Source: a bacterium (GTDB taxonomy: Bacteria > Patescibacteriota > Minisyncoccia > Phycocordibacterales > UBA918). Taken from it: a DNA stretch of 22,863 bases. Location of the stretch: contig PAMC01000011.1 in the NCBI GenBank assembly GCA_002710785.1, forward strand, positions 4,737-27,599, given 5' to 3'. Position 1 is the stretch's first letter. Each line of letters opens with the position of its first letter. Made by a program: the position numbers and the translations under genes. The notes beneath the pieces were generated by a model, which worked only from the letters and a program-made list of their open reading frames with translations, made no database searches and was not told the origin of the DNA. This document shows positions 13,547 to 21,006 of the stretch, piece after piece.

Positions 13547-14929
13547 TTACTTGAGCAAGAGTCGAACCTGCGTTATTTCCTCTTCAAGCTCGACATTATC
13601 TTTAAGCTCGTTTTTTATTTTTTCACACGAGTGAATGACCGTCGTGTGGTCGCGACCACCTAACTTCTGGCCAATGGCCGGATACGACACCTGAAAATCT
13701 TCTCGCAGAATGTACATAATGAGCTGTCGTGGCTTCACCACCTCCTTGCGGCGGGTTTTTTCGTAGATTGAAGACGGGTCAATGTCAAAGTAACGAGCCA
13801 CCTTGTCGACAACATCAGATACCGCCAACGTTTTGCGCGGACGAGTGCTGTTTTTAATAATCTGCTTCACCTCCTCGAGATCAAGCGTGCGCCCCATGAG
13901 CTGCGATTGGCACATGATTGTGTTCAGCGCCCCCTCAAGTTCACGGATGTTACCCTCAATTGTGTTGGCGAGGTGGTCGACCACATCGTCCTCAAGGACG
14001 ATGGAGTTTTGTGCTGCCTTGGCACGCAAGATAGCCGCGCGTGATTCCAGGTCGGGTGCCGGAATATCGACGATCATTCCCTGTGCGAAGCGAGACTGGA
14101 GTCGCTCTTCAAGACCAGAGAGCAGTGCTGGGTGGATGTCGCTCGAGAAGACGATCTGCTTGTTGTTGTCGTGTAGTGCATTAAAGAGATGAAAGAGTTC
14201 TTCCTGAGTCTTTTCTTTGTTCGCGAGGAATTGCACGTCGTCCATAATCAGAACATCGTACTGGCGATACTTATCTTTAAAATTGTTGGCGGTACCGTTT
14301 TGTAGCGCATTAAAGTAGTCGACCGTGAAGCGCTCGCTAGTGACGTAGAACACCTTTTTCCCCGCCCGCTTGAGTTGGTTACCAACCGCTTGAATGAGGT
14401 GTGTCTTACCGTGTCCGGTTTTTCCGTAGATAAACAGTGGGTTGTAGGCGATGCCGGGCTTCTCGGCCACCGTCTTCGCGGCGGTGTGAGCCAGCGCGTT
14501 GAAGGGACCAATTACAAACGTGTCGAAGACGTACTTCGGGTTTAAGTTATCACTCTTGTTGATGTAGTACTCCTCGAGCGGCAGCGAGGCGTTTACAGTT
14601 TGCTGTTTTGTCTCTTGGCGACGATCGCTACGCTGCACGACCGCGTACTCAATGCTGCGCACGTGCGGCGAGAGTTCCCGTAGCACCTTGAGAATCATGG
14701 TCTGAAATTTGTCCGATAGCCAGTCGCGCACAAACACGCTCGGTACGCCGAGAGTCACCGTACCATCCTCAAGCGAGACGATGTGTGTGTCCTTAAACCA
14801 AGTCTTAAAGTTGGCGGGAGTAATAGAGAGTTCTATTGCAACCAGCGCGTCATCCCACAGCTGTTTAACATCAATCTGTTCCGTTTTGATGAAACTCTGG
14901 GAGTCTCGAGTGTGCGGTTGTAGTTGCAT
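13547..14929 (-). CDS. dnaA: Chromosomal replication initiator DnaA
   Basis: AAA+ protein that binds DnaA boxes and melts oriC. The 460-aa protein has domain I (about 18-95: LWDDALVAIELSITPANFKTWF), a linker, and the AAA+ core with Walker A YGKTGHGKTHL (K175), Walker B LIMDDVQF (D230, D231) and QSRF (R280). Domain IV has the DnaA-box recognition signature GGRDHTTVIHS (424-434). Walker A is unusual: GKTGHGKT instead of the common GG(V/T)GLGKT. The start MQLQPHTRDS is set by a promoter about 30 bp upstream. It is divergent from rpmH, the classic rpmH-dnaA arrangement. Confidence 0.97.
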   Translation of the reverse strand: MQLQPHTRDSQSFIKTEQIDVKQLWDDALVAIELSITPANFKTWFKDTHIVSLEDGTVTLGVPSVFVRDWLSDKFQTMILKVLRELSPHVRSIEYAVVQRSDRRQETKQQTVNASLPLEEYYINKSDNLNPKYVFDTFVIGPFNALAHTAAKTVAEKPGIAYNPLFIYGKTGHGKTHLIQAVGNQLKRAGKKVFYVTSERFTVDYFNALQNGTANNFKDKYRQYDVLIMDDVQFLANKEKTQEELFHLFNALHDNNKQIVFSSDIHPALLSGLEERLQSRFAQGMIVDIPAPDLESRAAILRAKAAQNSIVLEDDVVDHLANTIEGNIRELEGALNTIMCQSQLMGRTLDLEEVKQIIKNSTRPRKTLAVSDVVDKVARYFDIDPSSIYEKTRRKEVVKPRQLIMYILREDFQVSYPAIGQKLGGRDHTTVIHSCEKIKNELKDNVELEEEITQVRLLLK

Positions 14930-14964
14930 AGCAGTGAAGTCGATAGTTACTGACGGTAATGGAG

Positions 14965-14992
14965 ATTATATACGCCTCAGCAGAACTGTAAA
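14965..14992 (-). promoter_or_regulatory. Promoter of dnaA
   Basis: Minus strand TTTACA (14992-14987), 16-bp spacer, TATAAT (14970-14965). Predicted leader of about 29 nt to the ATG at 14929. Confidence 0.7.
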
Positions 14993-15048
14993 CTTTTTTG
15001 CTATGGTGTAATGTTTTTAGACACCACCCATGTCAAGTGTGGAGAGCG

Positions 15049-15070
15049 TGTTGATAACCACTGGGGATAG
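15049..15070. promoter_or_regulatory. DnaA-box-like pair between dnaA and rpmH
   Basis: Minus strand TTATCAACA (15057-15049, 8 of 9 to TTATCCACA) and CTATCCCCA (15070-15062, 7 of 9). They lie between the divergent dnaA and rpmH promoters and could mediate DnaA autoregulation or be part of a split origin. Confidence 0.5.
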
Positions 15071-15092
15071 CTCCGTCAACGTATTTTTCGTC

Positions 15093-15120
15093 TTGAATAA
15101 TTATTCCGCTCGTGTATAGT
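15093..15120 (+). promoter_or_regulatory. Promoter of rpmH
   Basis: TTGAAT (15093-15098), 16-bp spacer, TATAGT (15115-15120). Predicted start near 15127, followed by AAAGAAG (15134-15140) before the ATG at 15146. Confidence 0.7.
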
Positions 15121-15145
15121 ATGGCCCACACCTAAAGAAGCTAGT

Positions 15146-15295
15146 ATGCCAAAACGAACTTACCAGCCGAGCCAGAAAAAGCGTATGACTACGCACGGAT
15201 TTCTCGTTCGCGCTGCTACTAAAACCGGTGCCCGCGTGCTCCGCAGCCGTCGTCGCAAAGGTCGCGCGCAGCTCGCCGTACAAAAATCTCGTTAA
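15146..15295 (+). CDS. rpmH: Large ribosomal subunit protein bL34
   Basis: Short 49-aa basic protein of the 50S subunit. MPKRTYQPSQKKRMTTHGF, then ATKTGARVLRSRRRKGR, is the bL34 pattern (KRTxQPSxxKRxRxHGF...GRxVLxxRRxKGR). The sequence RMTTHGF has Thr-Thr in place of the usual Arg-Thr/Lys. AAAGAAG before the ATG is a plausible ribosome site. It stands divergent from dnaA, upstream of rnpA, with a terminator directly after the gene. Confidence 0.96.
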   Translation: MPKRTYQPSQKKRMTTHGFLVRAATKTGARVLRSRRRKGRAQLAVQKSR

Positions 15296-15310
15296 TAGCG
15301 ATGTACCGGT

Positions 15311-15347
15311 ACAAAAAAGCACCAACCACAGGTTGGTGCTTTTTTGT
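15311..15347 (+). terminator. Terminator between rpmH and rnpA
   Basis: Perfect 15-bp arms 15313-15327 and 15331-15345 (extendable to 17 bp) with loop ACA, ending in TTTTTTGTTTT. It separates rpmH from rnpA, which has its own -10 just downstream. The core is symmetric, but no minus-strand gene ends here. Confidence 0.9.
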
Positions 15348-15355
15348 TTTAGCGC

Positions 15356-15361
15356 TAGTAT
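15356..15361 (+). promoter_or_regulatory. -10 element of rnpA (leaderless)
   Basis: TAGTAT ending 8 bp before the ATG at 15370. The -35 position falls within the rpmH terminator T-tract. Confidence 0.5.
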
Positions 15362-15369
15362 GGTGGCGT

Positions 15370-15702
15370 ATGCTACCGAAACGCCAACGACTCTCCACGG
15401 CTGAGTTTAATGAGTACTTCACCCGTGGCCAACGGCTCCAAGGCCGCTACTGCACGCTCGTCTATACCCCCCACACACGCTTCCATGGTGCGGTGGTGGT
15501 TGGTAAAAAGGTCTACAAGCGGGCAGTCGATCGTAACCGGCTCCGCCGCCGCCTCTACCCCGTCCTGCGTGCTTTTGCTGAGCGGACTAACCAAACCGGT
15601 GTGTTTCAGTGCCTCACCAAACCAGCCGCTGCGGCTACTCCTATTGGTGATATTCGTGATGAACTTCGTGGTTTGCTTGCGCGCGCTACCGAAGCTCGCT
15701 AA
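15370..15702 (+). CDS. rnpA: Ribonuclease P protein component
   Basis: Basic protein that assists RNase P RNA in maturing tRNA 5' ends. It is 110 aa from MLPKRQRLSTAEFNEYF; the signature VGKKVYKRAVDRNRLRRRLY contains the RNR motif. The frame is open from 15301, but the extra 23 codons would be encoded by the rpmH terminator hairpin, so the ATG at 15370 is the real start. The rpmH-rnpA-yidC order is classical. No Shine-Dalgarno sequence; a -10 lies 8 bp before the ATG. Confidence 0.95.
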   Translation: MLPKRQRLSTAEFNEYFTRGQRLQGRYCTLVYTPHTRFHGAVVVGKKVYKRAVDRNRLRRRLYPVLRAFAERTNQTGVFQCLTKPAAAATPIGDIRDELRGLLARATEAR

Positions 15703-15739
15703 AATGGCCAGCACGTTATTGATCTAACCTCGTATTCCC

Positions 15740-16471
15740 ATGTGGAGTTTTATTTGGCACACGTTTTTCTTTGACCCGGTTTACAACGCCCTTATCTTTT
15801 TTGTTGGGGTTATTCCTGGTGGTGATGTGGGGTTGGCCATTGTCGCGACCACCGTTGTGGTGAAGCTCATTCTTCTCCCCCTCTCGGTTAAGGCTGCCAA
15901 GACGCAAGTTATTATGCGTGAGCTGGAGCCCAAGCTCAAAGCGCTGAAAGAAGAACACAAAGACGACCGTGAAACGCAGGCGCGGGAGATGATGACGCTC
16001 TATCGCGAAGCCGGCCTCAATCCGTTTGCTAGCGTGCTCCTCATTTTGTTGCAGATTCCGATTATTATCGCCCTCTATCTCTCGGTTTACAGTGGTGGCG
16101 GAGTTGCACTGCCGGACATTAACCTCGACTTACTCTATAACTGGGTGCCAGCGCCAGCGGTAGCTACCATGCTTTTTCTAGGCCTCGTTGATATTGCCGG
16201 CCGCAGCTTGCCGCTGGCAGCACTCGCGGGTATTTCGCAATTTTTTCAAGCTAAGCTCGCCATGCCAGCCCCAGCCCCACGCGAACCAGGCGCTGAGCCA
16301 AACTTTAAAGACGACTTCCAGCGCAGCATGCACGCCCAGATGCGCTTTGTGTTACCAATTGTGATTTTCTTTGTGGCGTACACCATCTCTGCCGCCATTG
16401 CCCTCTACTTTGTGGTCTCAAACCTCTTCGGCATCGCCCAAGAATTCTACGTCCGCCGCTTCAGAATCTAA
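15740..16471 (+). CDS. yidC: Membrane protein insertase YidC/Oxa1/Alb3 type
   Basis: Inserts and folds inner-membrane proteins, alone or with SecYEG. The 243-aa protein lacks the large periplasmic domain of Gram-negative YidC and resembles the Gram-positive type. Five hydrophobic segments: about 16-45, 91-115, 130-150, 152-168 and 197-228. A charged cytoplasmic hairpin (58-85: RELEPKLKALKEEHKDDRETQAREM) is diagnostic. The groove residue that is Arg in most homologues is Lys here (K42 in VVVKLILLPLS). No N-terminal lipobox is seen. Its stop overlaps the stop of the convergent gene by 3 bp, so no terminator separates them. Confidence 0.93.
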   Translation: MWSFIWHTFFFDPVYNALIFFVGVIPGGDVGLAIVATTVVVKLILLPLSVKAAKTQVIMRELEPKLKALKEEHKDDRETQAREMMTLYREAGLNPFASVLLILLQIPIIIALYLSVYSGGGVALPDINLDLLYNWVPAPAVATMLFLGLVDIAGRSLPLAALAGISQFFQAKLAMPAPAPREPGAEPNFKDDFQRSMHAQMRFVLPIVIFFVAYTISAAIALYFVVSNLFGIAQEFYVRRFRI

Positions 16472-17247
16472 TCAACATAGGTACATAAACGTCCGTTACC
16501 TCGTGTACTGATAAGTGCTTCGTTGTCAATACAGCTTTGATAGCAGTCACGAAAACTCTCTGTACCTCGTGCGCAATATATTGGGCGATTAGTATTTTCA
16601 TCACGTAACTCTGTCTGATCTACGACCGCTTGCTCAATTTGATATTCCAATTCTCGCGCTGCAGCCTCTTCAGAAAGAATCTCACTTTCCTCCGCTGTTG
16701 TTCCTTCAGGATAAAAACACTGATAGCTGTTGTTTAACTCACGCCAATTACCCCCTGCATTAAGGCAGTCAGTTTCTCTTCGTGCCAATTCCTCACCGCC
16801 AACACTACCCGATACTGCTATTACCTCTGAGGTATCCAAAAAATTCCGATCTTGTCGAAACTCTGGCCGGGGTTCAATGCGAACTTGATCCAAATCTAAA
16901 ACCCGTAGGTTATTAAGGGCGGGGTTAATTGTCTCCAATATCAGAACGGCACTCAAGACAATCAACAAACCAATGATCGAGGTGCGAATGTCCTTTTTCG
17001 CGTCCTCTTTTTTTGTCACGACATCACTTAAAATGTACTTTGCACCAGCGAGCACCAGCCGGAGTACCGCCAGCATCGCCGCAATCCCAATCGCCAGACG
17101 GTAGAGAGCTTGTAGGTACGTTTCGATTTTATCGTTACCAGCTGGCTCAAACGGTAGGCCAACCATTCGTACTACCCCTTGTGCGTCTACCAAGATTGGT
17201 AGCACGAGGAGTGAAAGAATACCGACATTAAGAAGTAGTTTCCGCAT
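16468..17247 (-). CDS. VirB2-like two-TM pilin with Cys-rich C-terminal domain (copy 1)
   Basis: A 259-aa secreted membrane protein. A signal peptide (1-23, ending VDAQ) is followed by two helices (about 47-68 and 90-106) separated by a Lys/Asp-rich loop SDVVTKKEDAKKDIRTS, the layout of VirB2/TrbC-type pilins. Unlike those (about 100 aa) it has a C-terminal extension of about 145 residues with six cysteines, predicted extracytoplasmic from the basic inner loop. The first half is a close paralogue of the 18445-19275 product (about 47 identities over 74 aligned residues by eye). Its ATG overlaps the end of the upstream gene by 20 nt. No Shine-Dalgarno sequence. It likely forms or plugs the filament or channel powered by VirB4. 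Confidence 0.75.
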   Translation of the reverse strand: MRKLLLNVGILSLLVLPILVDAQGVVRMVGLPFEPAGNDKIETYLQALYRLAIGIAAMLAVLRLVLAGAKYILSDVVTKKEDAKKDIRTSIIGLLIVLSAVLILETINPALNNLRVLDLDQVRIEPRPEFRQDRNFLDTSEVIAVSGSVGGEELARRETDCLNAGGNWRELNNSYQCFYPEGTTAEESEILSEEAAARELEYQIEQAVVDQTELRDENTNRPIYCARGTESFRDCYQSCIDNEALISTRGNGRLCTYVD

Positions 17248-18382
17248 ACCGCCAGAGGGTGTTGTCTAATCGATTAACAAACAGCACGGCCCCATCAGAC
17301 GTAGCTGACAGGCCAGTCATATCAAGCGGGCGCCCCACACTCGCGTTTGGATTAACCACCAGCGTCGCACTTTCATTGCGAGGATTAATACGCCAGAGCA
17401 CGTCGTCGCTGCGGACTATACCCTTATACCATTCTTCGATGTAGGTGTGACGCTCGACGGTAAATGGTGCAGCACAATAAAGTATGCTTTCTACCCAGTC
17501 GCATTTATCAGGCACCATAACAATCGGTAGCTGGAATGCCTCGCTCGTGGCCCGGTTCACCGTACGGCTTTCCAGGGTATTGTTTTGGTTAAAACTTAAG
17601 GCATACCAGTTGGTGTCTGCAAAACGAGCCGTTAGCCCAAATGCCGCCAGACTGATCGGCGTGAGCGAGCGGTTGGTAATGGTGTACACCGCCCCCTCTA
17701 AATTAACAGCTGGTTTATTGTAGAGGTACGTTTGCCCACCAGCATAAACCACACGCACGGCTGCAAACGGTACGGTAAACGATTGCTGTTGGCTGCCTGA
17801 AGTTACATCGTACGTATAACCGGTGGTACTGGTGGTGTCGCTTATGCTGTACTGCAGGGTGCTACTGCCTACAAAAGCCAAGTCCTGCGCTTCTGGAGGG
17901 AGCTGCGTGGTACTTAAGGCCCCGCTGCTGATGGTGCCAATGATTACCACTCGCTCAGTTGGCAACTCACTTACCAAAACTACTCGGGCACCGTCGCTAC
18001 TAAAGTATGCACCAGTCACCGTGGGCACTGTTGTGTTACTTATGCGCGTCTCGTTTCCTGATGCTACGTCAATTTCGTACACGTGGCCAGTGCCCTGCTC
18101 GACGTAGCGTACACGCTCATCTAGCGCAATAAATCCGGCCACCGGACGGATTGTTAGCTGCTGCAGCGCTTGGTCTACTGAGGTGTCGACCAGTGTGCTC
18201 ACACTACCCGCAGTGTTTGTAGAGGTAGGTGTTACAGACTGTTCAGCCGCTGGAACGATGCCGAGGTCAGTAAAAATCTCGTTTGGTGTTTGCGGCGCGC
18301 CAAAAAGAAACAGATAGAGCCAGCTTCCGAGCGCCAAGATCAAGACGCCTACCGCAATAGTGATTATCAGCGGTTTGTTCAT
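17228..18382 (-). CDS. Membrane-anchored propeller-like protein of the secretion locus
   Basis: A 384-aa protein. One N-terminal helix (about 5-28, MNKPLIITIAVGVLILALGSW) anchors a large extracytoplasmic part. A Ser/Thr-rich linker (about 48-75) precedes repeated beta-strand units such as ERVRYVEQGTGHVYEIDVASG, GAYFSSDGARVVLVSE and LSATSDGAVLFVNRLDNTLWRYAE. The SxDGxxxxF/V pattern and closing strand suggest a beta-propeller, which is my inference. Two cysteines (CDW and YCA) may form a disulfide. I chose the ATG at 18382; a TTG at 18400 would put the start inside the TGGTATACT promoter. It is sandwiched between two pilin paralogues. Confidence 0.7.
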   Translation of the reverse strand: MNKPLIITIAVGVLILALGSWLYLFLFGAPQTPNEIFTDLGIVPAAEQSVTPTSTNTAGSVSTLVDTSVDQALQQLTIRPVAGFIALDERVRYVEQGTGHVYEIDVASGNETRISNTTVPTVTGAYFSSDGARVVLVSELPTERVVIIGTISSGALSTTQLPPEAQDLAFVGSSTLQYSISDTTSTTGYTYDVTSGSQQQSFTVPFAAVRVVYAGGQTYLYNKPAVNLEGAVYTITNRSLTPISLAAFGLTARFADTNWYALSFNQNNTLESRTVNRATSEAFQLPIVMVPDKCDWVESILYCAAPFTVERHTYIEEWYKGIVRSDDVLWRINPRNESATLVVNPNASVGRPLDMTGLSATSDGAVLFVNRLDNTLWRYAETTS

Positions 18383-18390
18383 TATTAAGT

Positions 18391-18399
18391 AGTATACCA
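18391..18399 (-). promoter_or_regulatory. Extended -10 of the propeller-pilin pair (leaderless)
   Basis: TGGTATACT on the minus strand (TATACT 18396-18391), 8 bp before the ATG at 18382. Nearly the same as the pilB element TGGTACAAT. Confidence 0.6.
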
Positions 18400-18444
18400 A
18401 TACCTTTTAGCGACTTACTGAGTATTAATGAATAGGGGAGAAAT

Positions 18445-19275
18445 TTACAACACACAAATAATGTCAGCATTAACTATATCTACATCACTTCGGTAGTTAA
18501 TTCGATACGCAGTACCTCCAGCTATGGTTTCACAACTCGTGATGTTGTTGTTAATCTCTGTTAGTTTAGCCGAGTCGTTTGAGACTGCTGCAATTGATGT
18601 TACGACTGCATTTGGGAATTCCACCTCAATACTGGCAATAAGCTCGTCGCGTTCAGCAGATGTATACACTCGCTCAGAACTAATCAGCGTTCCACCAACT
18701 GCTATTTCGTCAGTGCCGCACGTGTTGACCGTGCAACATCGTGATCGATTAAAACCCTCGGTGTCAACATACATTTCTAAGCGTTCACCACCTCCGCGGC
18801 ATTCTCGTGATTCCTCAACAAAGTTTTCTCCAGAAATAAACTGGCCGCTACTGGGATCAGGAATAACAACGACACGCTCAAAAATAGGCGCAGTCACCCG
18901 CTCTAAATCAAGCGCACTAAGACGCGTCAACTGGGGGTTAATGGTGTTAAGAATAAGTACAGCCCCGAGCACAATAAGGAGCCCAACGAGAGCCGTGCGA
19001 ATATCATCTTTTGCCTGTTGTTTTTGTGGTACCACGTCGGTGATCATGTACTTCAGGCCTGCTAGGATGAGTCGCAAGACCGCGATAAAGGCGGCGGTAC
19101 TAATCGCCAGTACGTAAATAATGTTTACGTAGTTTTCGGTGGTATACCCCGATGAGTCAAGTCCAGGAATACCAATTAGTGGCACAAACCCTTCTTTGCG
19201 GGCGTCTTGGGCAAGCGTAATGGCCGGTAAGAAAAGCGCGCAAAAAGTATATAGACGTAAGACAAGGCGTTGCAT
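18445..19275 (-). CDS. VirB2-like two-TM pilin with Cys-rich C-terminal domain (copy 2)
   Basis: A 276-aa paralogue of the 16468-17247 product. Signal peptide 1-23 (ending TLAQ), a short glycine-rich segment, helices about 52-73 and 94-110, with the inner loop TDVVPQKQQAKDDIRTA. The C-terminal extension (about 160 residues) carries six cysteines, including CC and NTC, but otherwise differs from copy 1, so the tails have diverged while the pilin core stayed similar. The ATG overlaps the upstream stop as TAATG, which indicates coupled translation. Probable filament or channel subunit. Confidence 0.75.
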   Translation of the reverse strand: MQRLVLRLYTFCALFLPAITLAQDARKEGFVPLIGIPGLDSSGYTTENYVNIIYVLAISTAAFIAVLRLILAGLKYMITDVVPQKQQAKDDIRTALVGLLIVLGAVLILNTINPQLTRLSALDLERVTAPIFERVVVIPDPSSGQFISGENFVEESRECRGGGERLEMYVDTEGFNRSRCCTVNTCGTDEIAVGGTLISSERVYTSAERDELIASIEVEFPNAVVTSIAAVSNDSAKLTEINNNITSCETIAGGTAYRINYRSDVDIVNADIICVL

Positions 19276-20237
19276 TAGAAGACGAGATTAAAGGTCCGCT
19301 CCGCTCCCTGTAGTAGGTTTTGCAAGCTCCGCATCGCAAATGCAACAGAGAAGCTGCCGGTGCCACCACCATTCTGCACAGTAATGGTTTGCGGATCACG
19401 ACTTGGGTTCTCGGTAGTGCGCCCATTGACCTTCCACTCGTATAGCATATTTGATTCTGACACCCCCGTGCTCATATGAAAGACCTCGGCTCGCATGGTC
19501 ATTTCTGAACCAACCAGCGGCACCGTATCGCCAAGTGCGAGCCGACCCATGCCACGTAGCGGGTTGAGCTCGTAGAAGTACACCTCGGGTTCCTGGTTAG
19601 GAATAACTACGCTACGCTGCGCCACGACCGTTCCCGCTCGGTTACTGACAATCACGTCGAGATTGGCGCTGCGCCCAAACGGCATTGTCAGTACGTTTTG
19701 GTACTGCCCTTGCACGGCTCCCCCGCTGATTACCTCGTTATTTAAACGCCAGGTGTAGGTGTACGCCTCCGGCGCAAGTTCGTCCCTCGTTTGAGGAATG
19801 GCAACCACACGCACCTGGCTGCCGACAGAGGGTAGGGCGCGTCCCTGGTACCAGTTTGGCGCAGTTGTTTGTGGCTCAACAATAAGAACAACTGAGCTCG
19901 GCGCTATGGTGGTGTTCGCTGATACCACACCCCCGGCACTGGTTGTTAGTTGGGCAGTGACAGTGGTCGTTTGACCAATATCGCTGGCTGCTAATTGCAC
20001 ACTACGCTGGTTTGCCACGGTAGGCTCGGCAACTCCATCTACTAACCAGGTTATACCAGTAGCATTACCCTGCAGGGTGTAATCGTTTAGGCGAACCGTA
20101 ACCACCTCGCCAGGTTGGGGGTATTGGGGTGATACCTCAAGTGAAACCCCTGAGGTGAGGTCATTAAATTGAGCTAAACTTACGCTCGGCACCACGAGCC
20201 AGACGAAGGCAAAAACACTAAGCCAGATGAGCCGCAT
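19275..20237 (-). CDS. Secreted protein with three Ig/PKD-like modules
   Basis: A 320-aa exported protein. The signal peptide is MRLIWLSVFAFVWLVVPSVSLAQ. Three beta-rich modules follow, each with a central Trp strand: TWLVDGV (about residue 64), TWRLNNEV (about 165) and EWKVNGRT (about 270), and each begins with a Pro-rich strand and PGE/VGS turn. This resembles PKD or Ig-like domains used in surface proteins. No further membrane helix is seen, so it may be periplasmic or surface-attached. The ATG at 20237 is preferred to 20255 because the -10 TATGCT lies between them. It starts the pilin-2 transcript unit (TAATG coupling). Confidence 0.7.
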   Translation of the reverse strand: MRLIWLSVFAFVWLVVPSVSLAQFNDLTSGVSLEVSPQYPQPGEVVTVRLNDYTLQGNATGITWLVDGVAEPTVANQRSVQLAASDIGQTTTVTAQLTTSAGGVVSANTTIAPSSVVLIVEPQTTAPNWYQGRALPSVGSQVRVVAIPQTRDELAPEAYTYTWRLNNEVISGGAVQGQYQNVLTMPFGRSANLDVIVSNRAGTVVAQRSVVIPNQEPEVYFYELNPLRGMGRLALGDTVPLVGSEMTMRAEVFHMSTGVSESNMLYEWKVNGRTTENPSRDPQTITVQNGGGTGSFSVAFAMRSLQNLLQGAERTFNLVF

Positions 20238-20245
20238 ATAGCTAT

Positions 20246-20254
20246 AGCATAGCA
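20246..20254 (-). promoter_or_regulatory. Extended -10 of the Ig-like/pilin-2 pair (leaderless)
   Basis: TGCTATGCT on the minus strand (TATGCT 20251-20246), 8 bp before the ATG at 20237. The surrounding GCTATAGC is itself palindromic. Confidence 0.5.
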
Positions 20255-20271
20255 TGGGACTAAAAAGTAGA

Positions 20272-20997
20272 TTACGAGTATCGCCACACTACACCAGCAA
20301 CAAAGAGTAAGAACCAAGGGAAGAAGCTTGTTACAGGCGCAATATATAGCGCCACACTCAATATCAGTAAAAGCAAGATAACACTATCCTTAAACCACCA
20401 CACCCCACGTACTAGAAGTAATACCAAGATCGTTAGCATGGTCAGTAGACCAATCACGGTAGTCCCAATCCACCCAACCCCAAACAGTATTTGGCCAGGT
20501 TGCATTGTAAGTTTAGCAAGATCATCTCCCCACCAAGGTATCCATTTAACAGCTTCTTCACCCATAAACAATAATGCAAGACCAAAAATACTAATTAACC
20601 AAAAGAAGATAAGTACAGTGTGTACATAAAGCCCTGGGAAAATGGTTCCCAATGCCACAGTGGCAGCCCGCATCTTCCGCCGCAGGGTTTTTATCACTGT
20701 TCGCAATCCTTGTTTTGACTGCTTAGTTTGGTGTTGATTTGAAATTGCATCCATCACAGTGTTTTGGTGCGCTACCACTTTCTGCTGTGGCGATCGTTCT
20801 TGTCGAAGGGCCCGTGTATTTTTCACTGAGTTATATTGAGCCTGAGTTTCTCTAATTTGGGTATGCTTTGGTAGTGGAGCATAATTACGATTAGCTGCTA
20901 CAGCGCTCCTTCTCGATTTCGCATTTGTATTAGCGCCGGCATAGTGAACCGCAGCATTTTGCGGGTAGGGATTTGGTTGTGCCGCTGAGTTGGCCAT
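20272..20997 (-). CDS. Polytopic membrane protein of the secretion locus, unknown function
   Basis: A 241-aa protein not assigned to a family. The first 110 residues are hydrophilic, Gln/Asn/Ala-rich and basic, with a cluster LRTVIKTLRRKMR just before the membrane, so probably cytoplasmic and partly disordered. Four hydrophobic segments follow (about 124-145, 170-196, 204-222, 225-238) with a Trp-rich loop KWIPWWGDD. It lies 3 nt after virB4 with the same TAG-CGT-ATG junction as virB4 itself, so the two are surely co-transcribed. Position suggests a VirB3/VirB6-like inner-membrane part, which is inference only. Confidence 0.7.
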   Translation of the reverse strand: MANSAAQPNPYPQNAAVHYAGANTNAKSRRSAVAANRNYAPLPKHTQIRETQAQYNSVKNTRALRQERSPQQKVVAHQNTVMDAISNQHQTKQSKQGLRTVIKTLRRKMRAATVALGTIFPGLYVHTVLIFFWLISIFGLALLFMGEEAVKWIPWWGDDLAKLTMQPGQILFGVGWIGTTVIGLLTMLTILVLLLVRGVWWFKDSVILLLLILSVALYIAPVTSFFPWFLLFVAGVVWRYS

Positions 20998-21006
20998 ACG
21001 CTATTG
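20994..21006 (-). repeat. 13-nt gene-junction repeat, copy 2
   Basis: CAATAGCGTATGG holds the virB4 stop (TAG) and the next start (ATG). It is identical to 22812-22824. Confidence 0.9.

Noticed and set aside
15301..15369. Extended rnpA start
   Set aside because: The extra codons are the rpmH terminator hairpin; RnpA homology begins at MLPKRQRLS.
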